DNA from: an uncultured Clostridium sp.
Lineage (GTDB): Bacteria; Bacillota; Clostridia; TANB77; CAG-508
Assembly (NCBI GenBank): GCA_900555085.1
Contig: USJU01000012.1
Coordinates: forward strand, 1-21,338
Length of the DNA stretch: 21,338 nucleotides
Reading direction: 5' to 3'
The notes beneath the pieces were generated by a model that was not told the origin of the DNA, did no database searches, and worked only from the letters and a program-made list of their open reading frames with translations. Every line of letters starts with the position of its first letter. Position 1 is the first letter of the stretch. The translations under genes were made by a program, and so were the position numbers. Below, piece after piece: positions 15,744-21,338 of the stretch.

Positions 15744-15789
15744 TATGTCTTGTAAAATTTTAAAAAATTGGTTTAATTTATTAAGATAA
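15742..15789 (+). other. Displaced C-terminal membrane-anchor codons of the D,D-carboxypeptidase
   Basis: In the +1 frame relative to the upstream gene, 15742-15786 encodes SMSCKILKNWFNLLR and then TAA at 15787-15789. The Trp/Phe/Leu/Lys pattern is that of the amphipathic helix tethering PBP5-type enzymes to the membrane. Skipping a single base at CGG-T-AGT would fuse it to the catalytic protein. It is either a frameshift mutation, a sequence error or, less likely, programmed shifting. Confidence 0.55.
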
Positions 15790-15791
15790 CA

Positions 15792-15813
15792 AGAGACGAC
15801 AAATGTCGTCTCT
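15792..15813 (+). terminator. Hairpin terminator between the convergent carboxypeptidase and glgP genes
   Basis: AGAGACGAC (15792-15800) pairs with GTCGTCTCT (15805-15813) around a 4-base loop and is followed on the plus strand by ACTTTATTTT. It sits between two converging genes and may serve both. On the minus strand the stem is preceded by AAGTAG, matching the tag of the dispersed hairpin family. Confidence 0.65.
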
Positions 15814-15816
15814 ACT

Positions 15817-18381
15817 TTATTTTGTAATCCATTTTATTAAATTCAAATCACTACTTTCTAATAGCATTTCATGTTTTGGCATTACTCTGAATGTATAACC
15901 ATAATCGCCACCTGTTGTTAATTCTATTTTTGCCTCAAATGTATATACTTTTTCTGCTACATTTTTTGCTTTTAGTTTCATTGGTATTATTTCTATATTG
16001 TCTACCATTCCATTTTCAGCAATTTTTCCATAGTATACTTGTGCTTCTATATTTTCAACCTTTATATTTGGAAGTTTTACTTCACACTCTACGTTTATTT
16101 TATTTCCTGCATCCATTGATATATCAGATAAATTATTTAATTGTTTTATTTCTATATCATTCCAAGAATTATTTAATTCAGATTTCCACTGGCTATATTC
16201 TGCCACACTTTCTAAATTTGAATAATATGTATTATATAAGTTACATAAAGGTATATACATTTTATTTGTATAATCTATTACCATTCTTTGTGTACTATAT
16301 TTTCCGCCTGTTGTAATAATAGAATTTTTCATTATTTCTACCCAATTATTTGGTATATTTTCTTCTCTATTTTCATAATACAATGGAATTATTTTATTTT
16401 CTAATGTGTTATATAAACTTTCACTATCTGCTAAGTCTTGTTCTTCATAAGATGTAAATTCTGCATTTGTTCCAATTGTCCATCCATTAGTTTGGTCATA
16501 GCCTTCAGCCCACCATCCATCTAAAACACTAAAGTTTATAACACCATTTACAGAAGCTTTTTGTCCACTTGTTCCAGAAGCTTCCATTGGTCTACGTGGG
16601 TTATTAAGCCATACATCACAACCACTTATTAAATAACGAGACATTCCAATATTGTAATTTTCTAATACAAATATTTTTCCCTTAAATTGTGGTTTCATTG
16701 AAAGTTCATTTATATATTTTATTAAATCTTGTCCTACTTTATCTAAAGGATGTGCTTTTCCTGCAAATATAAGTTGTATTGGTCTTTCGCTATCATTTAA
16801 TATTTGAGTTATTCTTTCCAAATCTTTAAAAATTAAAGTTGCTCTTTTATAAGTTGCAAATCTTCTAGCAAATCCTATTGTTAAAGCATTCGGATTTATT
16901 TTTGAAGTTATCTCTTTTATTTCTTCATATGGAATTCCAACTCTTTTTAATCTTTTTGTTGTGTTCTCTTTTACCATTTTCAACATTTTCATTTTTCTAG
17001 CTTGATGTTCATTCCATAATTTTTCGTTTGGAATATCTTTTATTTGTTTCCATACATCATCTTTTTGCATATTATCTTGCCAATATGGTATTAAATACTC
17101 GTTATATAATTCTTTTAAATTTTGTGCAAGCCATGAGCATGTGTGTATACCGTTTGTTACATATCCTATTGGAGATTCGTTTGCAGCAATATTAGGCCAC
17201 ACTTCTCCAAATAATTCTCTAGAAACTGCACCATGTAGTTTACTTACTCCGTTTTTCTTTCCTGCATTTTTCAATGCTAAAATTCCCATATTAAAACCAT
17301 TGTCTAATTTTTCTGTTGGTTTCATTCCTAGTTTTAAAAATTCTTCTCTACTTAGTCCTATTTTAGGCCAAAAATCTTTAAAATATTTTTCTACTAAATC
17401 TAATGGGAATATATCGTTTCCTGCTGGAACTGGTGTATGTGTTGTAAATACTGTTTTAGATGTTGTAATATCCTTTGCCATTTCAAAAGATATTTTCTTT
17501 TCTTCCATTAAGTCTTTTATTAATTCTAAGGTTAAGAAAGAAGAATGTCCTTCATTCATATGATAAACTGTTGGGTTTAAACCTAAAGTTTTTAAAAGTT
17601 TAACACCACCCATTCCCAAAACAATTTCTTGTTTTATTCTCATATCTTGGTCTCCACCATATAATTGAAGTGTAACTTTTTTATCTTCTTCAGAATTTTC
17701 ATCTATGTCTGAATCCATTAAATATAATTTAATTCTTCCAACATTTATCTTCCAAACTTTTAAATATAGTTTTCTTTCTGGATAATCTACAGTAATTTTT
17801 AAATCTTTTCCTTCAGAATCTTTAACAGCTTCTATTGGTAAATTATTTAAATCTGCTTTAACATAGTTATTTTCTTGTTCTCCATATTTGCTTAGTTTTT
17901 GAATAAAATACCCCTCTTTGTATAACATTCCAACTGCAACAAAAGGAAGCCCTAAATCACTTGCAGATTTAAGATGGTCACCAGATAAAATTCCAAGTCC
18001 ACCTGAATATATTGGAATAGTTTCATCTAAACCATATTCAGCTGAAAAATATGCTATTAAATCATTTTCATTTTTAGGATAATTTTTTGAAAACCAAGTA
18101 TTTTTGCTATTCATATAATTTTCAAAATTGTTTGCCACTATATTATAGTGTTTCAAAAATTCTTGGTTTTGTGAAGCTTTTTCAAGTCTTTCTTGAGATA
18201 CTAACTTTAAGAATTTTACAGGATTTTTTCCAACATTTTCCCATAAATCTCTATCTATTTGTTTTAAAAGTTTTAAATAATCTGTATTCCAAGACCACCA
18301 TAAATTGTTGGCAATCTCAGATAATTTACTTATTTCTTTTGGTAATTGTGGATTAACAGTAATTCTGTTAAAAACATACAT
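15817..18381 (-). CDS. glgP: Alpha-glucan (glycogen) phosphorylase, GT35, DUF3417-containing type
   Basis: An 854-residue cytoplasmic PLP enzyme that releases glucose-1-phosphate from alpha-1,4-glucans such as stored glycogen. The N-terminal DUF3417-like part has LPKEISKLSEIANNLWWSWN. The phosphorylase core has IAYFSAEYGL, YSGGLGILSGDHLKSASDLG, VYHMNEGHSSF, VFTTHTPVPAGND, GYVTNGIHTCSWL and FARRFATYKRA. The PLP-binding Lys lies in EASGTSGQKASVNG (about K608), followed by SVLDGWWAEGYD. The ~120-residue C-terminal beta-rich extension fits this shorter archaeal/bacterial subfamily rather than the E. coli GlgP/MalP type. ATG 18381 is preferred (GGAGGA 9 bases away) over TTG 18387, only 4 bases from AGGAGG. 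It has its own promoter; no other glycogen genes are in view. Confidence 0.93.
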   Translation of the reverse strand: MYVFNRITVNPQLPKEISKLSEIANNLWWSWNTDYLKLLKQIDRDLWENVGKNPVKFLKLVSQERLEKASQNQEFLKHYNIVANNFENYMNSKNTWFSKNYPKNENDLIAYFSAEYGLDETIPIYSGGLGILSGDHLKSASDLGLPFVAVGMLYKEGYFIQKLSKYGEQENNYVKADLNNLPIEAVKDSEGKDLKITVDYPERKLYLKVWKINVGRIKLYLMDSDIDENSEEDKKVTLQLYGGDQDMRIKQEIVLGMGGVKLLKTLGLNPTVYHMNEGHSSFLTLELIKDLMEEKKISFEMAKDITTSKTVFTTHTPVPAGNDIFPLDLVEKYFKDFWPKIGLSREEFLKLGMKPTEKLDNGFNMGILALKNAGKKNGVSKLHGAVSRELFGEVWPNIAANESPIGYVTNGIHTCSWLAQNLKELYNEYLIPYWQDNMQKDDVWKQIKDIPNEKLWNEHQARKMKMLKMVKENTTKRLKRVGIPYEEIKEITSKINPNALTIGFARRFATYKRATLIFKDLERITQILNDSERPIQLIFAGKAHPLDKVGQDLIKYINELSMKPQFKGKIFVLENYNIGMSRYLISGCDVWLNNPRRPMEASGTSGQKASVNGVINFSVLDGWWAEGYDQTNGWTIGTNAEFTSYEEQDLADSESLYNTLENKIIPLYYENREENIPNNWVEIMKNSIITTGGKYSTQRMVIDYTNKMYIPLCNLYNTYYSNLESVAEYSQWKSELNNSWNDIEIKQLNNLSDISMDAGNKINVECEVKLPNIKVENIEAQVYYGKIAENGMVDNIEIIPMKLKAKNVAEKVYTFEAKIELTTGGDYGYTFRVMPKHEMLLESSDLNLIKWITK

Positions 18382-18409
18382 ATTCAAATTTCCTCCTTTG
18401 TAAGTTTAA

Positions 18410-18431
18410 AGCAAGAATATCTCTTGCTTTT
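18410..18431 (-). other. Stem-loop in the glgP 5' leader
   Basis: An 8-base inverted repeat, AAGCAAGA and TCTTGCTT, separated by a short loop, lies between the glgP promoter and its ribosome binding site. On the minus strand no T tract follows. On the plus strand TTCTTTTG follows, but no plus-strand gene needs a terminator here. It may be a leader or mRNA-stabilising hairpin. Confidence 0.45.
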
Positions 18432-18461
18432 CTTTTGTAATTCCATTTTAATTCTTGTTAT

Positions 18462-18490
18462 ATTATCTATTAAAAATGTATTTTTGTCAA
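18462..18490 (-). promoter_or_regulatory. Near-consensus promoter for glgP
   Basis: Minus strand: perfect -35 TTGACA (18485-18490), 17-base spacer, -10 GATAAT (18462-18467). It lies just past the stop of the metallophosphoesterase gene and would give a leader of about 75 bases containing the 18410-18431 stem-loop. Confidence 0.75.
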
Positions 18491-18493
18491 TTG

Positions 18494-19192
18494 TTATTTC
18501 AATTTTATTAATTCAAAGTTTGTGTAGTCACATGATACCATTTTAAGATTTATCCCTTGTATTTTTCCTTCTATAACGTCTTTATGTGCATTTCCGTGTA
18601 AGTGTCCATATAGGCAAGTTTGCACATTATATTCTTTCATTACATTTATAAATTCTGATATAGTTTCTCCTTTTATTGGTGGATAGTGCATGCATACTAT
18701 TATCTTTTTTTCCTGTAAATCAAAGTTGTTTTTTGCATATTCTAAAGATAATTTAAGTCTTTGTATTTCTCTATTTAGTATTTTTTTATTTTCTTCATCA
18801 TTATCAGTTATTGTCCATCCTCTTGTTCCGCATATTATATAATTTTCGTATTCATATGCATTGTTGTATATAAAATCTATTGTTTTAAAATTATTTTCTT
18901 TCAAATAGTTTCTCATACTTGTTACAGTTGACCACCAATAATCGTGGTTTCCCTTTAACAATAATTTTTTCCCTGGTAATGTTTCTAAATAGTTAAATGC
19001 TTTATATGTATCTTGCAAGTACATTGACCAACAAAAATCTCCTGGAAGCAATACAACATCATTTTCTTTTACTGTTTTTTTCCAATTTTCTCTTATTTTT
19101 TCTTGATGATTTTCCCAATTGGTTCCAAAAATATCCATTGGTTTATCTTCATCAAATGATAAGTGTAAATCTGATATTGCATATAATGACAT
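18494..19192 (-). CDS. Metallophosphoesterase (calcineurin-like)
   Basis: A 232-residue single-domain two-metal phosphoesterase. Motifs: SDLHLSF (D8, H10), LLPGDFCWS (D52), LLKGNHDYWW (N82, H83), IVCMHYPP and YGHLHG, the full set of metal ligands. The substrate is unknown; proteins of this type hydrolyse phosphomonoesters, nucleotides or lipid phosphates. There is no signal peptide, so it is cytoplasmic. AGGAG lies 9 bases before ATG 19192. The frame restored from the Avd gene ends only 18 bases upstream, so it probably belonged to the same transcript. It is unrelated in sequence to the nuclease fragment at the window start beyond the shared fold. Confidence 0.85.
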   Translation of the reverse strand: MSLYAISDLHLSFDEDKPMDIFGTNWENHQEKIRENWKKTVKENDVVLLPGDFCWSMYLQDTYKAFNYLETLPGKKLLLKGNHDYWWSTVTSMRNYLKENNFKTIDFIYNNAYEYENYIICGTRGWTITDNDEENKKILNREIQRLKLSLEYAKNNFDLQEKKIIVCMHYPPIKGETISEFINVMKEYNVQTCLYGHLHGNAHKDVIEGKIQGINLKMVSCDYTNFELIKLK

Positions 19193-19210
19193 TCTATCGC
19201 TCCTTTCTTT

Positions 19211-19434
19211 TTATTCATAAATATTTTTAATTATCACTTTATTATTTTCAATATAACCACTTATAGAAATTCTAAAACCTTTTTCATAATTTGCATATAT
19301 TTTATCAGCAATTTCATTATAAGAATAAAAATAATTTATATTTGTAATATTATCTCTATAATTTTTTCCAATTTCTATCATATGTGTTGTTAATATTACT
19401 TTAAATTTTTCTTCACTTATCCATTTATTTTTTT
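19211..19434 (-). pseudogene. Displaced C-terminal part of the Avd-like gene (-1 frame)
   Basis: From the A7 run (19428-19434) the -1 frame is open to a stop at 19211: NKWISEEKFKVILTTHMIEI and then GKNYRDNITN, about 70 more residues. The first ~22 (ISEEKF...MIEIGK) are the expected last helix of Avd proteins, which is missing from the 0-frame product. The remaining ~45 residues, ending with RISISGYIENNKVIIKNIYE, go beyond usual Avd and look beta-rich, perhaps part of an OB-like fold (low confidence). The frame has no start codon with a ribosome binding site of its own. Its stop lies 18 bases from the next gene, a normal operon spacing, which supports it as coding sequence. Confidence 0.65.
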
Positions 19435-19704
19435 CATTATTCTTAGTAATGCCCTTTGAACATTTAAGTCTGCATCTATTTTATTTAAATAATATAGTCT
19501 ATTTTTACTTTCAACTTTTTCTATATATATTATATTTCTAAAAGTATCATACATTACATTTTTAAATTCATTTCCTATACTAAATTTTTCTGTTCTTGGA
19601 AGCTTCATAATCACTTCTATCATATATTGCATATAATTTTCATATAACGGTATAAGTTTTAATACATTCTTTTCATTTTCTTTAATTTTTGTTGTTAAAT
19701 CCAT
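19417..19704 (-). CDS. avd: Avd-like four-helix-bundle accessory protein of a diversity-generating retroelement, truncated in frame 0
   Basis: The 0-frame encodes 95 residues from ATG 19704, preceded by GGTG. All-helical sequence: PLYENYMQYMIEVIMKLPRT, EKFSIGNEFKNVMYDTFRNI, NRLYYLNKIDADLNVQRALL. The order KLPRTEKFSIG, then FRNIIYIEKV, then YLNKIDADLN fits the Avd/bAvd family, which forms barrel-shaped pentamers that bind the DGR reverse transcriptase and template RNA in mutagenic retrohoming. The usual length is 110-125 residues; this frame stops at TAA just after an AAAAAAA run and lacks the last helix, which is found in the -1 frame. It lies 129 bases after the candidate variable protein, the usual target-avd order. 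No reverse transcriptase follows; a metallophosphoesterase does. A plain four-helix S23-type protein is the alternative. Confidence 0.72.
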   Translation of the reverse strand: MDLTTKIKENEKNVLKLIPLYENYMQYMIEVIMKLPRTEKFSIGNEFKNVMYDTFRNIIYIEKVESKNRLYYLNKIDADLNVQRALLRIMKKING

Positions 19705-19726
19705 TTTTTTCACCAATATTTAATTA

Positions 19727-19745
19727 GCCTGGATAATCTCCAGGC
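19727..19745. other. Perfect stem-loop between the DGR target and avd
   Basis: GCCTGGA (19727-19733) and TCCAGGC (19739-19745) form a 7-bp stem with a 5-base loop. No strong T tract follows on either strand, so it is not a clear terminator. Confidence 0.55.
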
Positions 19746-19805
19746 CGTTTGACAACTTTTGTGCCTTTTTATAGTTTTTTTATTTTTCAAATGCTTTCTC
19801 TTTTT

Positions 19806-20000
19806 AATAGCCTACGGTCTCAGTGGTCCGTGCTACTGCACATAAAGCACGACACGGAAACCTAAAAAGTAGCCAGTGTTGCCCGTAGTATGGCTATTAC
19901 GGTAAGACGCCGGATAACCTGTAGTACTATTGTTAGCACTGCCACCACGGTTCACACGGTAGCTAGAGTAGATTTCGGCTGTCCATTCCCATACGTTCCC
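19806..20000 (-). other. Putative DGR variable region (VR) with 3' stem-loop
   Basis: The last ~55 codons of the target gene and ~27 bases past its stop are GC-rich: by hand count 78 of 160 bases in 19841-20000 are G or C, against 50 of 160 in 20001-20160. Codons shift to GTG, CGT, GGC, GCC, CCG and TAC. The encoded part carries the FGE/C-type-lectin end: GNVWEWTAEIYSS, RVNRGGSANN and LGFRVVL. An imperfect stem, GTCCGTGCT (19826-19834) with AGCACGAC (19846-19853), straddles the stop codon and may be the structure that follows the initiation-of-homing site in DGRs. The VR boundaries are estimates, since no template repeat is available. Confidence 0.6.
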
Positions 20001-21200
20001 ACCTAAATCTGCTATATTTTTCTTTATTCCATTAGTATTTAAACCTGATGCATGGTAATAATATGGATATGATGGATGTGCACTATTTCCTGTTCTTGTG
20101 AATTCTCCTTCTGACCATGTTGTTGGATTAGAACCTGTATCTGTAAAATATTTTCCATTTCCGCTATATGTTAAACTTCTATATGTTCCCCAATCTTGTG
20201 TTGTATCCACTTTTATATTTGAATTTTGGTACCAACTCATTATTGTATCCCATTGAGTTCCTGTTATTAATCCACTTTTGGTTGTTCCATATGTTGCACT
20301 ATTATTTATCATTGCTTGTGCTACTGTATTTGCATTGTTATAATCTATATAATTCCATATTTTTGTTCCTGGTTTGCTTACCGCTGTTGTATTTGTGTTA
20401 TTATTTGTACTTGCACTTTGACTTGTTGTTGTAGTTGTTAATCCTGCTTCATATCTTGCTACATAAAAACCATGATATGTGTTTATTTGTGTATTTTCTG
20501 TTACTGGTATTGCTGATGTATCATCGCTACATTCCGAATATGATTTTCCTATTGTGCACCATTTTTTATATTCTACTTTTGTTCCATCTACTGGTACCCA
20601 TACGAATTCATTTCCTATTGTATCTTGTATTACTAAACCTTCATTCCATCCTGTTACTTCTGTTTGTGTTTCATCTGTATAATTCCATGTAGCTGAACCT
20701 TCATCTACTGCTTTAAATCCTTGTGGTATTACTGGGTTTTTATAACTATATCCTGTTGTTGTTCCTGCTAGTGTTCTATTTTTACTAGCGTCTTCTTTTC
20801 CAGCGGTTGTTCCTCCTGAACCTCCATTTTCTCCTGATGATGCATTTTCTATTTCTTCTGCTATATTTATTTCTGTACTTCCTATTGTTATTTTCCCTTC
20901 TTCTACTTTGTACCCTTCTTCTGTTAATTTTGTTTCAACTGCTTCTTGTAAATCTTCATCACTTTTTGCATTTGAGTCTTTGGTTTTCTTATTCAATTCA
21001 TTTTTTAATACTTGCATTCTTATTATTTCTTTTGCATTTGATATTTGTGTTTGCTCGCTTGCTTTGTTTGCTTTTCCAAATATTCCGCTATCTCCCATTA
21101 CCATGCTTAGGGTTACACCTGCTAATATTAATAATACAATTATTGTTATTATTAGGGCAATTAAGGTTATACCATTATTTTTGTTAAATCCTTTGTTCAT
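19833..21200 (-). CDS. Prepilin-like, FGE/C-type-lectin-domain variable protein (candidate DGR target)
   Basis: A 455-residue surface protein. A short basic leader ends in NNG (8-10), followed by ITLIALIITIIVLLILAGVT, a type IV prepilin-like cleavage/methylation segment with Ala instead of Glu at +5, as often seen in clostridial homologues. A helical stem (about 43-125) and a Gly/Ser hinge (about 121-135) lead to an FGE-sulfatase/C-type-lectin-like domain (about 155-455): GNEFVWVPVDG (196-206), HGFYVARYEAG (243-253), ADLGGNVWEWT (397-407), RGGS (418-421) and GFRVVL (447-452). This fold is the usual scaffold of DGR-diversified ligand-binding proteins, with variable residues packed at the C-terminus. 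Enzyme activity is unlikely: I see no FGE catalytic Cys pair near the end. AGAAGGAG precedes ATG 21200. Avd follows; two hairpin repeats lie upstream. Confidence 0.82.
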   Translation of the reverse strand: MNKGFNKNNGITLIALIITIIVLLILAGVTLSMVMGDSGIFGKANKASEQTQISNAKEIIRMQVLKNELNKKTKDSNAKSDEDLQEAVETKLTEEGYKVEEGKITIGSTEINIAEEIENASSGENGGSGGTTAGKEDASKNRTLAGTTTGYSYKNPVIPQGFKAVDEGSATWNYTDETQTEVTGWNEGLVIQDTIGNEFVWVPVDGTKVEYKKWCTIGKSYSECSDDTSAIPVTENTQINTYHGFYVARYEAGLTTTTTSQSASTNNNTNTTAVSKPGTKIWNYIDYNNANTVAQAMINNSATYGTTKSGLITGTQWDTIMSWYQNSNIKVDTTQDWGTYRSLTYSGNGKYFTDTGSNPTTWSEGEFTRTGNSAHPSYPYYYHASGLNTNGIKKNIADLGGNVWEWTAEIYSSYRVNRGGSANNSTTGYPASYRNSHTTGNTGYFLGFRVVLYVQ

Positions 21201-21231
21201 TTTTATACATCTCCTTCTTTTGTTTTTTATT

Positions 21232-21264
21232 TGCGGGCGGACAGAGGCGTCCGCCCCTACAGCA
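21232..21264 (-). repeat. Variable-stem hairpin repeat, upstream of the DGR target
   Basis: GGGCGGAC (21235-21242) pairs with GTCCGCCC (21249-21256); on the minus strand the stem is preceded by TGTAG. It lies in the 5' leader of the target gene, 32 bases before the ATG. Confidence 0.7.
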
Positions 21265-21286
21265 TTAAATTTAATTTTACCATTTT

Positions 21287-21318
21287 ATTGTGGGCACGGA
21301 GCACCGTGCCCCTACAAT
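21287..21318 (-). repeat. Variable-stem hairpin repeat, second copy upstream of the DGR target
   Basis: GGGCACGG (21292-21299) pairs with CCGTGCCC (21304-21311) around AGCA. The outer ATTGT/ACAAT pairs too, leaving a 2-base bulge. TGTAGGGGC on the minus strand matches the neighbouring copy although the rest of the stem sequence differs. No clear promoter for the target gene is visible around it, and nothing else is seen up to the window end. Confidence 0.7.
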
Positions 21319-21338
21319 GTTTGACGTTGGTTTTATTT

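Noticed and set aside
18494..19416. Reverse transcriptase or DGR template repeat downstream of avd
   Set aside because: I looked for RT motifs (YxDD, SQ-type) and for a second copy of the GC-rich tract. The region encodes a metallophosphoesterase and the -1 frame tail of avd; no near-copy of 19830-20000 was seen anywhere in the window.

Overview
The window is a very AT-rich stretch with compact, mostly minus-strand operons, frequent TTG starts behind strong AGGAGG-type ribosome binding sites, and Gram-positive and spore-former genes (dipicolinate synthase subunit A, DacF-type carboxypeptidase, CE4 deacetylase, sortase with an LPXTG substrate, VanW). This points to a low-GC member of the Clostridia, probably an uncultured gut-type organism known from metagenomes. 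No rRNA, tRNA, CRISPR array or transposase was seen.

Layout. Bases 1-777 hold a partial minus-strand ORF whose start is a GT-C-like membrane protein and whose last ~40 codons belong to an SbcD/YhaO-type nuclease; this looks like a chimeric contig end. Next come a tandem-OB ssDNA-binding protein (864-1550), a CE4 deacetylase (1695-2444), and a stringent-response/repair operon recJ-rel-MBL hydrolase (7103 down to 2535) closed by a strong terminator. A second minus-strand operon runs ppa, membrane-anchored TPR protein, dpaA, uppP (10681 down to 7237) and ends in a GC-rich terminator. A sortase (+) faces a small Asn-rich LPKTG protein (-). Then come ychF, rpmE and an overlooked 49-codon membrane peptide (-), a plus-strand wall pair (VanW, D,D-carboxypeptidase), and glgP (-) with its own promoter.

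The most interesting region is 19211-21200. A prepilin-like N-terminus is fused to a C-terminal formylglycine-generating-enzyme/C-type-lectin-like domain whose last ~170 bases jump from about 31% to about 49% GC and are followed by a stem-loop. Downstream lies an Avd-like four-helix-bundle gene. This is the architecture of a diversity-generating retroelement (DGR) target cassette, but no reverse transcriptase or template repeat is visible, so the cassette is probably diversified in trans or is an orphan. The Avd gene is interrupted at an A7 run; the -1 frame restores the Avd C-terminus and continues almost to the next gene.

Other threads are a dispersed family of variable-stem hairpins tagged by TGTAG/GTAG (7194, 15792, 21232, 21287), a 30-bp perfect palindrome between rpmE and ychF, and a frame disruption that removes the membrane-anchor tail of the D,D-carboxypeptidase.
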